Assembly (NCBI RefSeq): GCF_000152745.1
Contig: NZ_CH672428.1
Location: forward strand, 2,323,425-2,387,424
From: Oceanicaulis sp. HTCC2633
GTDB lineage: Bacteria; Pseudomonadota; Alphaproteobacteria; Caulobacterales; Maricaulaceae
Direction: 5' to 3'
Length of the DNA: 64,000 bases
In this document: positions 1 through 8,019 of the stretch, one piece after another
Numbering within the stretch: the stretch's first letter is position 1
Layout: each line of letters opens with the position of its first letter
Made by a program: the position numbers and the translations under genes
The notes under the pieces: generated by a model
What the model was told of the DNA's origin: nothing
The model's input: only the letters and a program-made list of their open reading frames with translations
The model's database searches: none

Positions 1-1004
1 ACGTGCCGGATGACGCCCACTTCAAGCAATCGCTGGTGACCTATTTCCCGGACAAGCTGGAGAAATTCTCCGACGCGATGGACGGTCACCGCCTCAAGCG
101 CGAGATCATCGCCACGCGTCTCGCCAACGACATGATCAATCTGGGCGGTCCGACCTTCGTGAACCGGGCCATCGAGAGCACCAGCGCGGATGTGGCCGCG
201 GTGGCGCGGGCCTTCGAAGCGGGACGCAATATCTTCCGCTTCAACGAGTATAGCGACCGGATCAACGCGCTCGACAACAAGGCCCCGGCCGAGGTCCAGA
301 TCGCGCTGCATGACGAGGTGATCCGCCTGCTGCGCCGTCAGAGCTACTGGCTTTCGCGCCGGACCCTGGGTCAGGACGCCCTACCGATCGCGGATGTGAT
401 CGCGGCCTATCAGCCGGGTGTGGATGAGCTCAAGCCGCTGGTCACCGAGATTGCGAGTCCGTTTGATTGCGAAGCGGTCGAGCATCGCTTCCAGGCCTAT
501 GTGGAGGCCGGGGCGCCCGAGGACATCGCTCGCGATGTGGCGCGTTTGCGCCCGCTGACCTCGTCGTCTGACGTGATCGATCTCGCAAAGGCTGTGGACT
601 GGCCGCTGGCGGCGGTGGGGCGTCTGTATCACGCCGTGGGGGCGCGCTTCCTGTTCGACCGCTTGCGCGCGGCGGGCAATCAGCTCTCCTCGACCCTGCA
701 CTGGGACCGTCTGGCCATGCGCCGCCTGATCGAGGACCTGTATGGCAGCCAGCAGGCGATCTGTGAGGGCATGATGGCCTACGCCAAGTCCGAGCGCGCC
801 GATCTGCTCAAGGATCTGGGCTCCGCCGATGCGGCATGGGCTGATGAGGTGGTCTCGGCCTGGACGGACTCCCAGAGCGTCATGGTCAAGCGCGCCGACC
901 GCGCGCTGGAGGAAATCTCCTCCACCGGCGGATGGACCCTGTCCAAAGTGGCGATCAGCTCCACGCAGTTGCGGGAGCTGGCGGCCGTGGTCGACCGCGG
1001 CTAG
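1..1004 (+). CDS. gdh2: NAD-specific glutamate dehydrogenase, C-terminal part (5' partial)
   Basis: This is the C-terminal end of the very large (about 180 kDa) NAD-dependent glutamate dehydrogenase, which deaminates glutamate to 2-oxoglutarate and ammonia in the cytoplasm. The frame is open from the first base, so the gene begins outside the window; the GTG at position 3 is an internal codon. About 333 residues are visible, ending at the TAG at 1002-1004. The stretch LKREIIATRLANDMINLGG followed by a helical C-terminal region is typical of this family. The catalytic domain is not in the window. The neighbour downstream is convergent, only 16 bases away. Family assignment is from recognised sequence; I am fairly sure. 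Confidence 0.85.
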   Translation, partial: VPDDAHFKQSLVTYFPDKLEKFSDAMDGHRLKREIIATRLANDMINLGGPTFVNRAIESTSADVAAVARAFEAGRNIFRFNEYSDRINALDNKAPAEVQIALHDEVIRLLRRQSYWLSRRTLGQDALPIADVIAAYQPGVDELKPLVTEIASPFDCEAVEHRFQAYVEAGAPEDIARDVARLRPLTSSSDVIDLAKAVDWPLAAVGRLYHAVGARFLFDRLRAAGNQLSSTLHWDRLAMRRLIEDLYGSQQAICEGMMAYAKSERADLLKDLGSADAAWADEVVSAWTDSQSVMVKRADRALEEISSTGGWTLSKVAISSTQLRELAAVVDRG

Positions 1005-1020
1005 GGCGCAGGCTGACGGG

Positions 1021-1623
1021 TCAGAGCCAACCGTTTTCGCGGGCGATCTGGAACGCCTCGATCCGGTTGGCCGCCCCCAGCTTCTGGGTGGCTTCGGCGA
1101 GATAGTTTCTCACCGTGCCCGGCGACAGATTGAGAAGGCGGGCGATCTCCTTGTTGGACTTGCCCTCTTCCACCAGTCTCAGAATATCGCGCTCGCGGGC
1201 GGTCAGCACGACCGGCGCGCTCCAGGCGGTTTCGGCGAGTTCCGAGGCGATGGCGCGCTGGCCCTGCGCCACGCGGCGCACGGCGTCCGCGAGTTCCTCA
1301 CTTGGCGCATCCTTGAGCACATAGCCCAGCACCCCTGCCTGCAGCGCGCGCTGCAGATAACCGGGGCGGGCGAAGGTTGTCACGATCAGCACGCGCGTGT
1401 CGCTGCCGGACTGACGCAGGGCTTCGGACGCCTCGATCCCGGTCAGGCCGGGCATCTCGATATCGGTGACCAGAACGTCGGGCTTGAGTTCGTGGACGAG
1501 GCGAACGGCTTCTTCGCCATCCTGGGCCTGCGCCAGAAGCTCGATATCGGGCTCGAGCGTCAGAAGGGCGGCCAGCGCGCCGCGCAGCAGCGACTGGTCC
1601 TCAGCGATGACAATGGAAATCAT
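1021..1623 (-). CDS. DesR/NarL-type response regulator
   Basis: A 200-residue cytoplasmic response regulator: an N-terminal receiver with acidic residues in IAEDQ, the phospho-acceptor Asp in DVLVTDIEMPG, then a LuxR-type helix-turn-helix at about 135-195 (LTARERDILRLVEEGKSNKEIARLL). Its start overlaps the end of the upstream histidine kinase by four bases, so the two are translationally coupled. With the kinase and the two ABC genes further upstream it forms one minus-strand operon, an arrangement known for DesK/DesR-like systems beside ABC exporters. It probably controls that operon itself; two TGAC-N4-GTCA palindromes upstream of the first gene are candidate targets. The ligand or stress sensed is not visible. 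Confidence 0.9.
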   Translation of the reverse strand: MISIVIAEDQSLLRGALAALLTLEPDIELLAQAQDGEEAVRLVHELKPDVLVTDIEMPGLTGIEASEALRQSGSDTRVLIVTTFARPGYLQRALQAGVLGYVLKDAPSEELADAVRRVAQGQRAIASELAETAWSAPVVLTARERDILRLVEEGKSNKEIARLLNLSPGTVRNYLAEATQKLGAANRIEAFQIARENGWL

Positions 1624-2798
1624 GGGTGGGACTCAAGGCTCTCGGTATCAGGCTGGGGCGGGGGCAGGCTGAGGGTGACGCGAACGCCGGTGTCCCGGCT
1701 TTCGATCTCCATTTCGCCGCCGAGGGATTCAATCCGGCGGCGCATGCCCATGAGGCCGGTGCCGGCGTTCAGCTCGCCGCCCTGTCCGTCATCCTCGATC
1801 ACGAGGACTCCCTCGGGGGCGAAGCGGATCAGCGCCGCCTCCGCGCCGGAATGGCGAATGATGTTGGTGACCGCTTCGCGCAAGGCGAGGCCGAGCGCCG
1901 CATGGGCGGCCTGGTCCAGATCGGGCGGTTCTCCCTCGACCCTCAGGCCTATATCCGCCGCTGACAGCGCAGATCGCGCCCGCGCCAGCTCCTGATGCAG
2001 GGTGGTGACATGCATGCCCGCGACGGCCGCGCGCACATCCTTGAGCGTGATGCGGGCGGCGTCTCGGATCTCGATGATTTCAGAGCGCGCCCGGTCCGCA
2101 TCCGCATCCAGAAGGCGTGCTGCAAGCTCGGATTTGACGGCGATCGTGGTCAGGGTGTGGCCCAGAAGGTCATGCAGATCCTGGGCGATGCGTTCGCGTT
2201 CGCGCAGGGCGGCGAGCTCGGCCTCCATGCGCAGATTGCGCTCCCGCACGGACACGCGCTGGGCGGATTCAAACCCGGCGAGGGTCGCCATCCCCGCCAT
2301 AACGGCGATGAACTGGGACAGCACCATTTCAAAGATCGTCACGCCCAGCAGCCAGGAGGCGCACAGATAGAAGGCGCTCAGCCCGGCCATGGCCAGCAGC
2401 GCGACTCTCTGGGGGCGCAGGCCCGCCAGCAGGGTCACCGCATAGATGTGGAAATTGCCGCTCATGCCCACGACCGGGATCAGGGCGAGCGAGAGGGCCG
2501 AGGCGTAGCCCGCCGCCATCAGCGTCCGGACGGGTTTGACGCCGTTGCGATAGGGGTCGCCGGCATTGACGTACAGATAGACCGGGATGAAGCTGCCCAC
2601 GGCGGCGAAACCGATCAGCGCATCCCTCAGGCCCGGGAGCTGGAAGAACCAGGGCGTGAAATAGAAAACGAGATAGATCAGATAGAAGGCAGGCGTCTCT
2701 GACAGGCCGCGCAGGCGGTTCGCCCGTGTGGGCGGAGCGCTTTCCGGTCCGGCGCGCTCCGAGGCGCTGTCGGGTTTGTAAAGAGGGTCTGACGCCAT
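1620..2798 (-). CDS. DesK-like sensor histidine kinase
   Basis: A 392-residue membrane histidine kinase of the HisKA_3 class. Residues about 35-180 form roughly five or six membrane segments with short loops, so sensing probably occurs in the membrane. The phosphorylated His lies in RIAQDLHDLLGHTL at about 208. An N-box (LREAVTNIIRHS) and a G-box (GTGLMGMRRR) follow in the HATPase domain. A proline-rich tail ends the protein. It is coupled by a four-base overlap to the response regulator and lies 77 bases after the ABC permease. DesK family members often sense membrane state or cell-envelope-active compounds; which applies here cannot be read from sequence. Confidence 0.9.
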   Translation of the reverse strand: MASDPLYKPDSASERAGPESAPPTRANRLRGLSETPAFYLIYLVFYFTPWFFQLPGLRDALIGFAAVGSFIPVYLYVNAGDPYRNGVKPVRTLMAAGYASALSLALIPVVGMSGNFHIYAVTLLAGLRPQRVALLAMAGLSAFYLCASWLLGVTIFEMVLSQFIAVMAGMATLAGFESAQRVSVRERNLRMEAELAALRERERIAQDLHDLLGHTLTTIAVKSELAARLLDADADRARSEIIEIRDAARITLKDVRAAVAGMHVTTLHQELARARSALSAADIGLRVEGEPPDLDQAAHAALGLALREAVTNIIRHSGAEAALIRFAPEGVLVIEDDGQGGELNAGTGLMGMRRRIESLGGEMEIESRDTGVRVTLSLPPPQPDTESLESHP

Positions 2799-2875
2799 GG
2801 GAGAGGGGTTTCCGTAGTGTGGCGGGCGGAGCGCGAGCGGATACCCTGCCCTGCTCCGCCTTCCAGAACCAGACC

Positions 2876-3604
2876 CTAGCGCTGGCGCGCCCAGGCCAGC
2901 AGCGCCAGCCCGGCGGCGATGGCCGTGATCGCCAGCGCGGCGAGGATATGGCCCAGAAGGGCCGTCTCACCGCCCGCGCCGCTGACCCCGAGCGCGATTT
3001 CAGCCAGATGATAGCTGGGCAGGACTTGCGCGATCTGGCCCATGATCTTCGGGAAGACGCTGATCGGCATCCACAGGCCGCCCAGCACCGCCATGCCCAG
3101 ATAGGCGATATTGGCGACCGCTACGGCGGCGTTGGCGCCAAAGACAAAACCGAGCGCCAGACCCAGCAGGACAAAGGGGATGGCCGACAGGACATGGACC
3201 AGCAGAAGGCCCAGCCAGACCTGAGGGGACAGCTCCACCCCGGCGGCGAAGGCGGCGACGGCGTAGATGGCGCCCAGCGACACGCTGGCGATCAGCACGG
3301 TCGCGGTGGTCTTGGCCACCAGCAGGGCGGCGGCGGGCGCCGGCACGGCGCGCTTGAGGGTCAGCCAGCCGCGTTCGCGTTCCTGCGCCACTCCCGCGCC
3401 AAAGCCGAACAAAGCGGGGCCCATCACGGCGAAGACGCCGAAGGTGGACAGAAGATAGGCGGCGTTGTCCCGGCTGCCCGGAATGATCACTCCGAACAGG
3501 GTGAAGAACATCACCGGCAGGATCAGCGTCGGGATGGCGAATTCGGGCATGCGCGAGAGCTTGAGGACTTCGGCCTTGATTTCAGCAAGATAGGCGTTCG
3601 CCAT
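2876..3604 (-). CDS. ABC-2 type transporter permease
   Basis: A 242-residue integral membrane protein with about six hydrophobic segments and the usual ABC-2 layout, beginning MANAYLAEIKAEVLKLSRMP, where the amphipathic N-terminal helix precedes the first membrane segment. It starts two bases after the ATPase gene ends, so the pair should make one exporter (two ATPases and two permeases). Substrate is unknown; similar pairs linked to DesKR-type regulators export lipids, sodium or antimicrobial compounds. Normal length for the family and no break seen. Confidence 0.88.
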   Translation of the reverse strand: MANAYLAEIKAEVLKLSRMPEFAIPTLILPVMFFTLFGVIIPGSRDNAAYLLSTFGVFAVMGPALFGFGAGVAQERERGWLTLKRAVPAPAAALLVAKTTATVLIASVSLGAIYAVAAFAAGVELSPQVWLGLLLVHVLSAIPFVLLGLALGFVFGANAAVAVANIAYLGMAVLGGLWMPISVFPKIMGQIAQVLPSYHLAEIALGVSGAGGETALLGHILAALAITAIAAGLALLAWARQR

Positions 3605-3606
3605 GA

Positions 3607-4524
3607 TCAGGCTCCCTCGGTTTGCGGTTGGCCGGTCAGCGCCTCGAAGGCGTCTTCCAGCGTGGGCTGGGCGACGCCGAGATCGCTCAGCTCCGGGTCC
3701 AGCTCGAACAGCGCCTTGAGCGCCGGGACGGCGTTGCTGACCTGCAGGCGCAGCTTGCGACCCGACCGGCTGAGCGCGATCAGGCCGGGCAGGGCGTTGA
3801 GGGCGTCATCGTCCAGGGCCGTCACACATTCGATGATGGCGCCGCCCATGCGGGTGCGCAGGCCGTCGGCCGTGTCATCCGCGATGACGCGCCCGTCCTT
3901 GAGCACCACGACCCGGTCTGCGAGCGCATCCGCCTCTTCCAGATAGTGGGTGGTGAGGATGACCAGCGTCCCGCTCGCCGCCACATCGCGCACGATCGCC
4001 CAGAGCGCGCGTCGCGCTTCGGTGTCGAGCCCGGTCGTGGGTTCGTCGAGAAACAGGAGGTCGGGCTGGCCCACAAGCGCCAGGGCGAACTGGATGCGCC
4101 GCTTCTGGCCGCCCGAGAGCTTGCCATAGCGTTGCCGGATGAAGCTCCCGAGGGCGCAGCGCTCGATCAGGGCGTCGAGATCGGCGGGGTCCGGATAATA
4201 GCTCGCGAACAGCTCCAGCAATTCGCGCCCGGTCAGGGTGTGCGCCAGATCGGTGTCCTGCATCATCACGCCGATGCGGGTCCGGATGGCGCGATCCCCG
4301 GGACGGGCGCCGAACACGCTCAGGCGGCCGCTGCTGGGGCGGGTGAGGCCGAGGGCGGTCTGGACAAAGGTGGTCTTGCCCGCGCCGTTGGGGCCCAGCA
4401 GGGCCAGCACGCCGGGCTCTGACAGGGAGAGTTCAAGCCCGTCCAGCGCCGTCTTGCGGCCATAGCGTCGGGTCAGCGCATCCGCCTTGAGAATGGGCGG
4501 CGCAAGATCATCGGAAACAGTCAT
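3607..4524 (-). CDS. ABC transporter ATP-binding protein
   Basis: A 305-residue ABC ATPase. Visible motifs are Walker A GPNGAGKTT (about residue 44), the signature LSGGQKRRIQFALAL, Walker B LLFLDEPTTGLD and the H-loop TTHYLEEA. The C-terminal 80 residues form the extra domain seen in DrrA/NatA-like drug or ion exporter ATPases. It is the first gene of the operon ATPase-permease-kinase-regulator, and its upstream region holds two TGAC-N4-GTCA palindromes. It powers export by the adjacent permease; substrate unknown. Confidence 0.92.
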   Translation of the reverse strand: MTVSDDLAPPILKADALTRRYGRKTALDGLELSLSEPGVLALLGPNGAGKTTFVQTALGLTRPSSGRLSVFGARPGDRAIRTRIGVMMQDTDLAHTLTGRELLELFASYYPDPADLDALIERCALGSFIRQRYGKLSGGQKRRIQFALALVGQPDLLFLDEPTTGLDTEARRALWAIVRDVAASGTLVILTTHYLEEADALADRVVVLKDGRVIADDTADGLRTRMGGAIIECVTALDDDALNALPGLIALSRSGRKLRLQVSNAVPALKALFELDPELSDLGVAQPTLEDAFEALTGQPQTEGA

Positions 4525-4585
4525 CAGCCCTCACAGCCTGGCGATCAAGGCTGCAAGCATGCCGGATGGGGCCAGGGGAGAGGAG

Positions 4586-4620
4586 TGACGCGCGTCACAT
4601 GGGCGGGATGACAGATGTCA
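4586..4620. promoter_or_regulatory. Two tandem TGAC-N4-GTCA palindromes, candidate operator
   Basis: Two 12-bp inverted repeats, TGACGCGCGTCA at 4586-4597 and TGACAGATGTCA at 4609-4620, lie 62-96 bases upstream of the ABC ATPase start. Their centres are 23 bp apart, close to two helical turns, so two dimers would bind the same face of DNA. The first is a perfect palindrome extending to 14 bp. The simplest reading is autoregulation of the ABC/two-component operon by its own LuxR-type regulator; the divergent direction holds no gene that starts here. Confidence 0.5.
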
Positions 4621-4630
4621 CCCCGAGCGG

Positions 4631-4918
4631 TCAGCCGAAGAAATGGATCGCGCCGCCGATCATGGCGCCCCAGAAGACGCCGCAGGAAAAGACCAGGAAG
4701 GCGAGGGTCTGACGCGGGCTCCAGCGATTTTCCACCACGGGCGCGGCAAAGGCGGATTCAAGCCGCTCCTGCAGGGCGTGCGCCGGGGAGGGAATGGACG
4801 GCGCTTCGCCGCTCGCGCCAATGGTCGGGAAGGGCGGCGGCGCCACGCGCGCTTCAGGCTCCGGCGTCTGGGCCGGGGCGGGCATCGCGTTCATTTCAGT
4901 CTTGCGTTGGGCCTGCAT
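4631..4918 (-). CDS. Small single-span membrane protein, unknown function
   Basis: A 95-residue protein I do not recognise. The N-terminal 65 residues are rich in Pro, Ala and Glu and probably disordered. A single membrane segment lies at the very C-terminus (about 70-93, TLAFLVFSCGVFWGAMIGGA), so it is probably tail-anchored with the N-terminus in the cytoplasm. It stands alone between the ABC operon and the sulfur operon on the same strand. Codon use looks like the neighbours, which argues for a real gene. Confidence 0.6.
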   Translation of the reverse strand: MQAQRKTEMNAMPAPAQTPEPEARVAPPPFPTIGASGEAPSIPSPAHALQERLESAFAAPVVENRWSPRQTLAFLVFSCGVFWGAMIGGAIHFFG

Positions 4919-5013
4919 GACATCCCTCCATGATCACCGAAGGTAGCAGGAAAAGCTGAACAAAGACCCAACCAGCGTTGTAAACAAAGTGTTAACAGGT
5001 TCTAAACGACTGG

Positions 5014-5045
5014 CGCGGCCGGCGCGGATTTCCGGTCCGGCCGCG
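5014..5045 (-). terminator. GC-rich hairpin after the sulfur operon
   Basis: A 9-bp stem (GCGGCCGG at 5015-5022 pairing with CCGGCCGC at 5037-5044 plus one outer C-G pair) with a 14-base loop sits just beyond the stop of the ferredoxin reductase gene. No long T-run follows on the minus strand, so it may slow or help end transcription rather than act as a classical terminator. Confidence 0.35.
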
Positions 5046-5058
5046 GGCCCGACGCGCC

Positions 5059-5874
5059 TCAGACACCTTCGCCCGCGAAGGCTTTCTCGACAACGAAGTC
5101 ACCGGGCTTGGCGTTCGAGCCTTCCTCGAAACCGCGCGCCTCGAGCATGGTCTTGAGCTCCTCAAGCATCGCCATGGAGCCGCAGATCATCACGCGGTCA
5201 GTCTCGGGGTTCAAAGCGGGCCGGTCGATCATCTCGAACAGCCTGCCGGTCTCGATCAGCGTGGTGATGCGGCCCGTGCGCGGTCCGTCCTCGCGGGTGA
5301 CGCTGTCAAAATAGACCAGCCGTCCCTCCGCCGCCTCGCCCACCAGCGGATCGGTCTTGATCGCTTCCACGAGGCCGCGCGAATAGGTCAGTTCGGCCTG
5401 GGTGCGGCAGGTATGGGTGAACACCACCTCGTCAAACTGCTCATAGACGCCCGGCTCCCGGATCAGGCTCGCAAAGGGCGCCGCCCCGGTGCCGGTGGAG
5501 AGCATGTAGAGCCGCTTGCCGGGCTTGAGCGCATCGGTGACGAGCGTGCCGGTGGGCTTGCGGCCCACCAGAACCCGGTCACCGGGCTGGATATGGCGCA
5601 GGCGCGAGGTCAGGGCCCCGTTCTCCACCTTGATGGAGTAGAATTCGAGCGTATCGTCCCAGCTCGGGCTCGCCACCGAATAGGCGCGCAGCACCGGTTT
5701 CTTCTCGCCCTCAAGCCCGATCATCAGGAATTCGCCCGGCCGGAAGCGCAGCGTCGCCGGGCGCGCCGTGCGGAAGCGGAACAGGTCGTCGGTGAAGTGT
5801 TCGACCTCGGTGACCTTGCAGGCGAAGAAGGCGCCCTGATCGATCACGTCCAGGTCTTGAGCCGTATCCAGCAT
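5059..5874 (-). CDS. fpr: Ferredoxin--NADP+ reductase
   Basis: A 271-residue FAD enzyme that passes electrons between NADPH and ferredoxin or flavodoxin. The FAD-binding part shows RAYSVASPSWDD and the NADP part shows STGTGAAPFASLIREP. It ends in VEKAFAGEGV, close to the VE(R/K)AF terminus usual for bacterial-type Fpr. The start is supported by GGAG six bases upstream. It is the last gene of the sulfate-assimilation operon, 11 bases after cysteine synthase. Since the sulfite reductase here is the ferredoxin-type single subunit, Fpr probably supplies its electrons from NADPH. Confidence 0.93.
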   Translation of the reverse strand: MLDTAQDLDVIDQGAFFACKVTEVEHFTDDLFRFRTARPATLRFRPGEFLMIGLEGEKKPVLRAYSVASPSWDDTLEFYSIKVENGALTSRLRHIQPGDRVLVGRKPTGTLVTDALKPGKRLYMLSTGTGAAPFASLIREPGVYEQFDEVVFTHTCRTQAELTYSRGLVEAIKTDPLVGEAAEGRLVYFDSVTREDGPRTGRITTLIETGRLFEMIDRPALNPETDRVMICGSMAMLEELKTMLEARGFEEGSNAKPGDFVVEKAFAGEGV

Positions 5875-5885
5875 GAAAATCTCCG

Positions 5886-6893
5886 TCAGGCGCTCAGGCC
5901 CGCACTGGCGTCGGCGTCCGTCCAGGGCGGAACCGGCAGCCCGCGGGCGCGTAGAAATTCGGGGTTGAAGAGCTTGGCGGCATAGCGCGCGCCGGAATCA
6001 CACAGAAGGGTGACGATGGTCCTGCCCGGACCCAGGGTTTTGGCGAGCCGGATGGCCCCGGCGATATTTACGCCTGCCGAGCCGCCCAGCGACAGGCCTT
6101 CGGTCTGCACCAGATCGAACAGGAGCGGCAGGAATTCGGCATCCTCGATCCGGTAGGCGTGATCGACACTGAGCCCTTCGAGCTGGCCGGTGATCCGGCC
6201 CACGCCAATGCCTTCGGTGATCGAGCCGCCCTCGGATTTGAGCGCGCCTTCAGTGAAGTACGAGTAGAGCGCGCCGCCGGCCGGATCAGCGAGGCCGATC
6301 TTCACGTCCGGCGTGGCGGCCCGAAGCGCGGAGGCGATGCCCGCCAGCGAGCCGCCCGTACCCGCCGCGCAGATGAAGCCGTCGATCTTTCCGTCTGTCT
6401 GCTCAAGGATCTCCCGGCCCGTGGTGGCCGCGTGGAACGCCTTGTTGGCGGGATTGTCGAACTGGTTGGCCCAGACCGCATTGGGCAGGCTCTCGGCGAT
6501 TCGGCGCGAGGCGTGGACGAAATGGTGCTCGCTGGAATAGGGGGCGGGGTCGACCTCGATGATCTGTGCGCCGGCCGCGATCAGGGCTTCGCGCTTGCCG
6601 GCGCTTTGCCCGCGCGGCATCACGATTAGCGCCTTGTATCCCAAGGCGCCGGCGACCAGCGCCAGCCCGATCCCGGTATTGCCCGCCGTGCCCTCGACGA
6701 TCACGCCGCCGGGCCTGAGCGAGCCGTCGGCTTCCGCGGCCCGGATGAGGCCCAGCGCGGTGCGATCCTTGACCGAGCCGCCGGGATTGAGAAACTCGGC
6801 CTTGCCGAATATCTCGCAGCCCGTGGCCTCTGACGCGGCTTTGAGGCGGATCAGCGGCGTATCGCCGATCAGCTCCACGATCGGTGCGGTCAT
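5886..6893 (-). CDS. cysK: Cysteine synthase A (O-acetylserine sulfhydrylase)
   Basis: A 335-residue PLP enzyme making cysteine from O-acetylserine and sulfide. The PLP lysine is in GGSVKDRTALG (about residue 42) and the substrate loop is EGTAGNTGIG, an Ala variant of the common TSGNTG loop found in a known subgroup. The phosphate-binding loop is GTGGSLAG. A GAGG ribosome site lies seven bases before the ATG. It lies 25 bases downstream of cysH, so sulfide made by the operon is used at once. The C-terminal extension after about 310 is longer than in E. coli CysK. A cystathionine-beta-synthase-like activity is a less likely alternative. Confidence 0.9.
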   Translation of the reverse strand: MTAPIVELIGDTPLIRLKAASEATGCEIFGKAEFLNPGGSVKDRTALGLIRAAEADGSLRPGGVIVEGTAGNTGIGLALVAGALGYKALIVMPRGQSAGKREALIAAGAQIIEVDPAPYSSEHHFVHASRRIAESLPNAVWANQFDNPANKAFHAATTGREILEQTDGKIDGFICAAGTGGSLAGIASALRAATPDVKIGLADPAGGALYSYFTEGALKSEGGSITEGIGVGRITGQLEGLSVDHAYRIEDAEFLPLLFDLVQTEGLSLGGSAGVNIAGAIRLAKTLGPGRTIVTLLCDSGARYAAKLFNPEFLRARGLPVPPWTDADASAGLSA

Positions 6894-6918
6894 GACAAAT
6901 CCTCTTTGATCAGCCGCC

Positions 6919-8019
6919 TCAGATCAGGCGGATGGCGCCAGCGCGTTTGGCGCGCTCGGCGCGGGCCGGATCAAAGATGCCGCACTCATCCCGGTCCTGA
7001 CCAGCCCAGCGACCATCGCGAGAGCCGGGCTCGTCCGCCGGGGCGGTGCAGGGCCAGCAGCCGATTGAGGCGTAGCCATCCTCCGCCAGCGGGTGGCGGG
7101 GCAGGTCGAGCGCCTTGTACCGATCCGCCACATCCTGCGGGCTGAGGAAGGCGAACGGATTGATCTTCACGCGTTCACCATCAAACTCGACGGCGGCAAT
7201 ATCGCCGCGCTGGCCGCCATGGTAGCGCTTGCGCCCGGTGATCAAGGCATCGAACGGGTCCAGCGCGCGTCCCAGAGGGCGCACCTTGCGCAGATCACAG
7301 CACGCCACGCCATCACGGTCATAGAGCCTGTTGTCGGGATCCTCGTTGCGCAGCTCGGCTTCATCAGGCTTGAGGATGTGCAGGTTCGTCAGGCCCAGAT
7401 GCTTCACCAGACGGTCGCGATAGCTCAGCGTCTGGGGGAAATGCATGCCGGTGTCCAGAAACAGGATCGGCGTGTCCGATGCGATCTCCGCCACGAGCGC
7501 GAGCCCCAGCGCCGCTTCCGCACCGAAGGAGGACAGCATGGCCATGCGCCCGCCATAGACCTGGGCGGCGCGGCAGAGAATGGCTTCAGGCGTTGCGCCA
7601 TCAAGTTCTTTCGCCAGCGCTTCTGCGGTCGCCTTACGCGCCGCCAGCGCCCGGATTTGCAGCGCCGTCGGGCGGGCGGTCACAGCGCCGGGGTCGGGCT
7701 GATAGATATAGGGGGCCCCGCCGGTATTGCGGTTGCGGGCCGGGCCGTCGGGACGTTCGATGTCGACCGCGTCAAACCCCATGCGCAACAGGTCATCGAC
7801 CTGATCGGGCAAGAGCGGGCCTGCGGCGCGCAACTCGCCCTCATAGCCCGAGCGGCGCAGAAGGGCAGCGAGCGAGAAGCCGCGCCCATCCTTGAAGGTG
7901 GGAAAGCGGATCACGACCCGGTCCGCGCCCTTGATGGCGGCTTCGGCGTCGGCTGGTGCGGCGTCGCCCGGCAATTCCACGGCCTGCGGTTCGATCCGGC
8001 GTAGGGCATCAAGCGCCAT
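6919..8019 (-). CDS. cysH: DUF934-CysH fusion: APS/PAPS reductase
   Basis: A 366-residue fusion. Residues 1 to about 115 match DUF934, a small protein normally encoded separately beside sulfite reductase (FPTFKDGRGFSLAALLRRSG). Residues about 125-366 are an adenylyl-sulfate reductase that makes sulfite. The CysH part has SSFGAEAAL, DTGMHFPQT, and two cysteine pairs, CC in VACCDLRKVRPL and CWPC in SIGCWPCT, as in [4Fe-4S] APS reductases. The C-terminal catalytic motif reads ECGIF where ECG(I/L)H is usual, so the His is Phe. A strong GGAGG site precedes the ATG, and the gene overlaps the end of sulfite reductase by 11 bases. APS is the likelier substrate because the cluster cysteines are present. 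Confidence 0.88.
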   Translation of the reverse strand: MALDALRRIEPQAVELPGDAAPADAEAAIKGADRVVIRFPTFKDGRGFSLAALLRRSGYEGELRAAGPLLPDQVDDLLRMGFDAVDIERPDGPARNRNTGGAPYIYQPDPGAVTARPTALQIRALAARKATAEALAKELDGATPEAILCRAAQVYGGRMAMLSSFGAEAALGLALVAEIASDTPILFLDTGMHFPQTLSYRDRLVKHLGLTNLHILKPDEAELRNEDPDNRLYDRDGVACCDLRKVRPLGRALDPFDALITGRKRYHGGQRGDIAAVEFDGERVKINPFAFLSPQDVADRYKALDLPRHPLAEDGYASIGCWPCTAPADEPGSRDGRWAGQDRDECGIFDPARAERAKRAGAIRLI

